DNA of 5,847 nt from Campylobacterales bacterium. GTDB lineage: Bacteria > Campylobacterota > Campylobacteria > Campylobacterales > Arcobacteraceae. Where the stretch lies: the NCBI GenBank assembly GCA_019752775.1, contig JAIELU010000164.1, positions 1 through 5,847 on the forward strand, written 5' to 3'. A program made the translations under genes and the position numbers. A model generated the notes under the pieces. It saw nothing but the letters and a program-made list of their open reading frames with translations, searched no databases and was not told the DNA's origin. Positions 4,036 to 5,847 of the stretch are shown piece by piece. Every line of letters starts with the position of its first letter. Position 1 is the first letter of the stretch.

Positions 4036-5847
4036 ATGAATCTACTAGACAAACTCAAACAACTTCCCAATGATGCAGGTGTTTATCAATACTTTGATAA
4101 AAACGGTCATTTACTTTATATTGGAAAAGCAAAAGTCCTAAAAAACAGAGTTAAATCTTATTTTAAATTCACTCCAAAACTTCTTCCTGCTGATAAATTA
4201 GGTGCAAGAATTTATAAAATGATTAGCGAAGTTGAAAGTTTAGAATGGATTGTTGTTCCAAGTGAACACGATGCTTTGATTTTAGAAAACTCTTTAATCA
4301 AACAACTAAAACCAAAATATAATATTTTACTTCGTGATGATAAAACTTATCCTTATATTGTCATTGATTATGGTGAAGATTTTCCAAGACTGGAAATCAC
4401 AAGAAAAATCCATAAAGGCAAAAATATCAAATATTTTGGACCATACTCAACTGGTGCAAAAGATATGCTTGATAGCATTTATGAAATAGTTCCATTAGTG
4501 CAAAAAAAATCTTGCGTAAAAGGAAAAACTGCATGTTTATTCCATCAAATAAAAAAATGTTTTGCCCCATGTGAAAATAAAATTTCAAAAGAAGAGTACG
4601 CAAAAATTGTAGAAAACGCCTTAGAATACATCTACAATAAAACAAAACTTATCTCAAAACTAAATGAAAGAATGTTGCAATACTCAAACGATTTTAGATT
4701 TGAAGATGCCATGATGATAAGAGATAGAATAAAAACCATAGAAAAATCTCAAATAAAATCAGGAATTGATTTAACAACAAACGAAGATATAGATATTTTT
4801 GCAATAACTGCTTCAAACAAAAAAGCAGTAATCGTTCGAATGTTCATAAGAGATGGGAAAATAGCATCTTCAAGTCATGACTTTTTAAAGATTGATAACT
4901 TTGATGAAGAGTTTGAATTTGATTTCGAAGAAGCTTATAAAAGAGCAATTATCAACTATTATGATAATGAAATTCCTCTTTTACCAAAAGAGATTTTAGT
5001 TGGAATTGAGTTATCTGATACGATTGAACTTGAAGAGTTTTTACAAGTAAAATTTAATAAAAAAATAAAAATTATAAATCCAAAAAAAGATAAGAAAAAA
5101 GATATTGTTCAAATTGCTCTTAGTAATTGTGATGAACTTTTACGAATTGATTCAAGTAAAAATCAAACAAGTATTTATGAAGAGTTAAAAGATTTATTTA
5201 GTTTGCAAACTCTTCCATATAGAGTTGAAAGTTATGATAACTCACATATGATGGGACAAGCGACCGTGGGTGCTATGGTTGTTTGGAGTGAAGAGTTAAA
5301 CTCTTTTGAAAAAAAATCTTTTAGACATTATAATCTTGAATCAAAAGATGAATATTCACAAATGAGAGAGATGTTAATAAGAAGAGTTGAAAGTTTTGAG
5401 AAAAACCCAGCACCAGATTTATGGATAATAGATGGAGGAGAAACACTTTTAAAATTAGCCTATGATATAGTGTTATCAGTTGGAGTAAATCTTGATATAA
5501 TTGCAGTTGCAAAAGAGAAAATCGACGCCAAAGCTCATAGAGCAAAAGGTGCAGCAAAAGATATTATTCACTATAAAGATAAAAAAAATGGTGAATTTAA
5601 AAATTTTAAATTATCAACAAGTGATAAAAGATTACAATTTGTGCAAAGACAAAGAGATGAAGCGCATAGGTTTGTAATCAATTTTCATAAAAAACAAAAA
5701 AGAGCAGAAGATAAACAAATCTCATTATTACAAATCAAAGGAATAGGAGAAGCAAAAATCAAAAAACTTCTTTTATATTTTGGAGAATTTGAGAAAATCC
5801 GAAATGCAACTTTTGATGAATTAAAAAATGTTTTAAATGAAAAAGAT
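4036..5847 (+). CDS. uvrC: UvrC, excinuclease ABC subunit C (3' end cut by window)
   Basis: UvrC makes the dual incisions around a DNA lesion after UvrA/UvrB recognition in nucleotide excision repair. The window holds 604 codons without a stop; E. coli UvrC is about 610 residues, so little is missing. The GIY-YIG nuclease (about 12-95) has G15-V-Y17, Y28-I-G30, catalytic R38 and E84, making the 3' incision. A four-cysteine cluster C160, C167, C175, C179 matches the iron-sulfur ligands described in E. coli UvrC. The UvrB-binding UVR helix pair is at about 203-238. The RNase H-like domain for the 5' incision has D401 (YDNSH), D466 (WIIDGG) and H544 (RDEAHRF), close to E. coli D399, D466 and H538. 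A helix-hairpin-helix starts near 563 with K-G-I-G. The segment KEKIDAKAHRAKG is as remembered from Campylobacter UvrC. No Shine-Dalgarno sequence precedes the ATG; the extended -10 box lies just upstream. Confidence 0.97.
   Translation, partial: MNLLDKLKQLPNDAGVYQYFDKNGHLLYIGKAKVLKNRVKSYFKFTPKLLPADKLGARIYKMISEVESLEWIVVPSEHDALILENSLIKQLKPKYNILLRDDKTYPYIVIDYGEDFPRLEITRKIHKGKNIKYFGPYSTGAKDMLDSIYEIVPLVQKKSCVKGKTACLFHQIKKCFAPCENKISKEEYAKIVENALEYIYNKTKLISKLNERMLQYSNDFRFEDAMMIRDRIKTIEKSQIKSGIDLTTNEDIDIFAITASNKKAVIVRMFIRDGKIASSSHDFLKIDNFDEEFEFDFEEAYKRAIINYYDNEIPLLPKEILVGIELSDTIELEEFLQVKFNKKIKIINPKKDKKKDIVQIALSNCDELLRIDSSKNQTSIYEELKDLFSLQTLPYRVESYDNSHMMGQATVGAMVVWSEELNSFEKKSFRHYNLESKDEYSQMREMLIRRVESFEKNPAPDLWIIDGGETLLKLAYDIVLSVGVNLDIIAVAKEKIDAKAHRAKGAAKDIIHYKDKKNGEFKNFKLSTSDKRLQFVQRQRDEAHRFVINFHKKQKRAEDKQISLLQIKGIGEAKIKKLLLYFGEFEKIRNATFDELKNVLNEKD

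Noticed and set aside
4427..4645. Antisense open frame inside uvrC
   Set aside because: It lies opposite the conserved cysteine-cluster region of UvrC, with no supporting signals.
5291..5305. AAGAGTT/AACTCTT inverted repeat in uvrC
   Set aside because: One-base centre, within coding sequence, no associated signal; expected by chance in AT-rich DNA.
5321..5557. Antisense open frame inside uvrC
   Set aside because: Leucine-rich shadow of the RNase H domain coding sequence; no binding site or recognisable domain.
1..5847. Mobile elements, CRISPR array, toxin-antitoxin or defence genes
   Set aside because: No transposase, integrase, regularly spaced repeats, tRNA or att-like duplications seen; the gene set is housekeeping and signalling.

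Overview
This is a very AT-rich, gene-dense bacterial stretch with every supported gene on the + strand. Base composition, codon use, AAGGA-type ribosome binding sites and the epsilon-type UvrC point to the Campylobacterota, most likely the Arcobacter group. That assignment comes from sequence character and remembered family features, not from a database search.

Bases 1-1962 hold an uncharacterised protein (17-703, possibly cut at its 5' end), then after 11 bases an orphan response regulator (715-1962). The regulator has a receiver, a PAS domain and a long coiled coil, with no DNA-binding or enzymatic output domain. The two are probably cotranscribed.

Bases 1963-2092 are a 130-base AT-rich spacer with a plausible sigma70 promoter. 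It leads into what looks like a three-gene operon: a thiol peroxidase of the glutathione peroxidase family (2093-2638), a PnuC-family vitamin transporter (2691-3263, probably starting further upstream at an ATA codon) and a choline/thiamine-kinase-like phosphotransferase (3253-3999) overlapping the transporter by 11 bases. The transporter and kinase suggest vitamin uptake with phosphorylation trapping, thiamine being the more likely substrate and nicotinamide riboside the alternative. The operon closes with a small intrinsic terminator at 3998-4021.

Directly against that terminator lies an extended -10 promoter, and then uvrC (4036 to the window end), the nucleotide excision repair endonuclease, nearly complete. 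uvrC has no Shine-Dalgarno sequence, and the predicted transcription start falls on or next to its ATG, so its mRNA may be leaderless.

No mobile element, CRISPR array, RNA gene or defence system is visible. The points most worth a second look concern translation starts: a second in-frame start in the peroxidase gene that would give a cytoplasmic form, the ATA start of the transporter, and the possibly leaderless uvrC.
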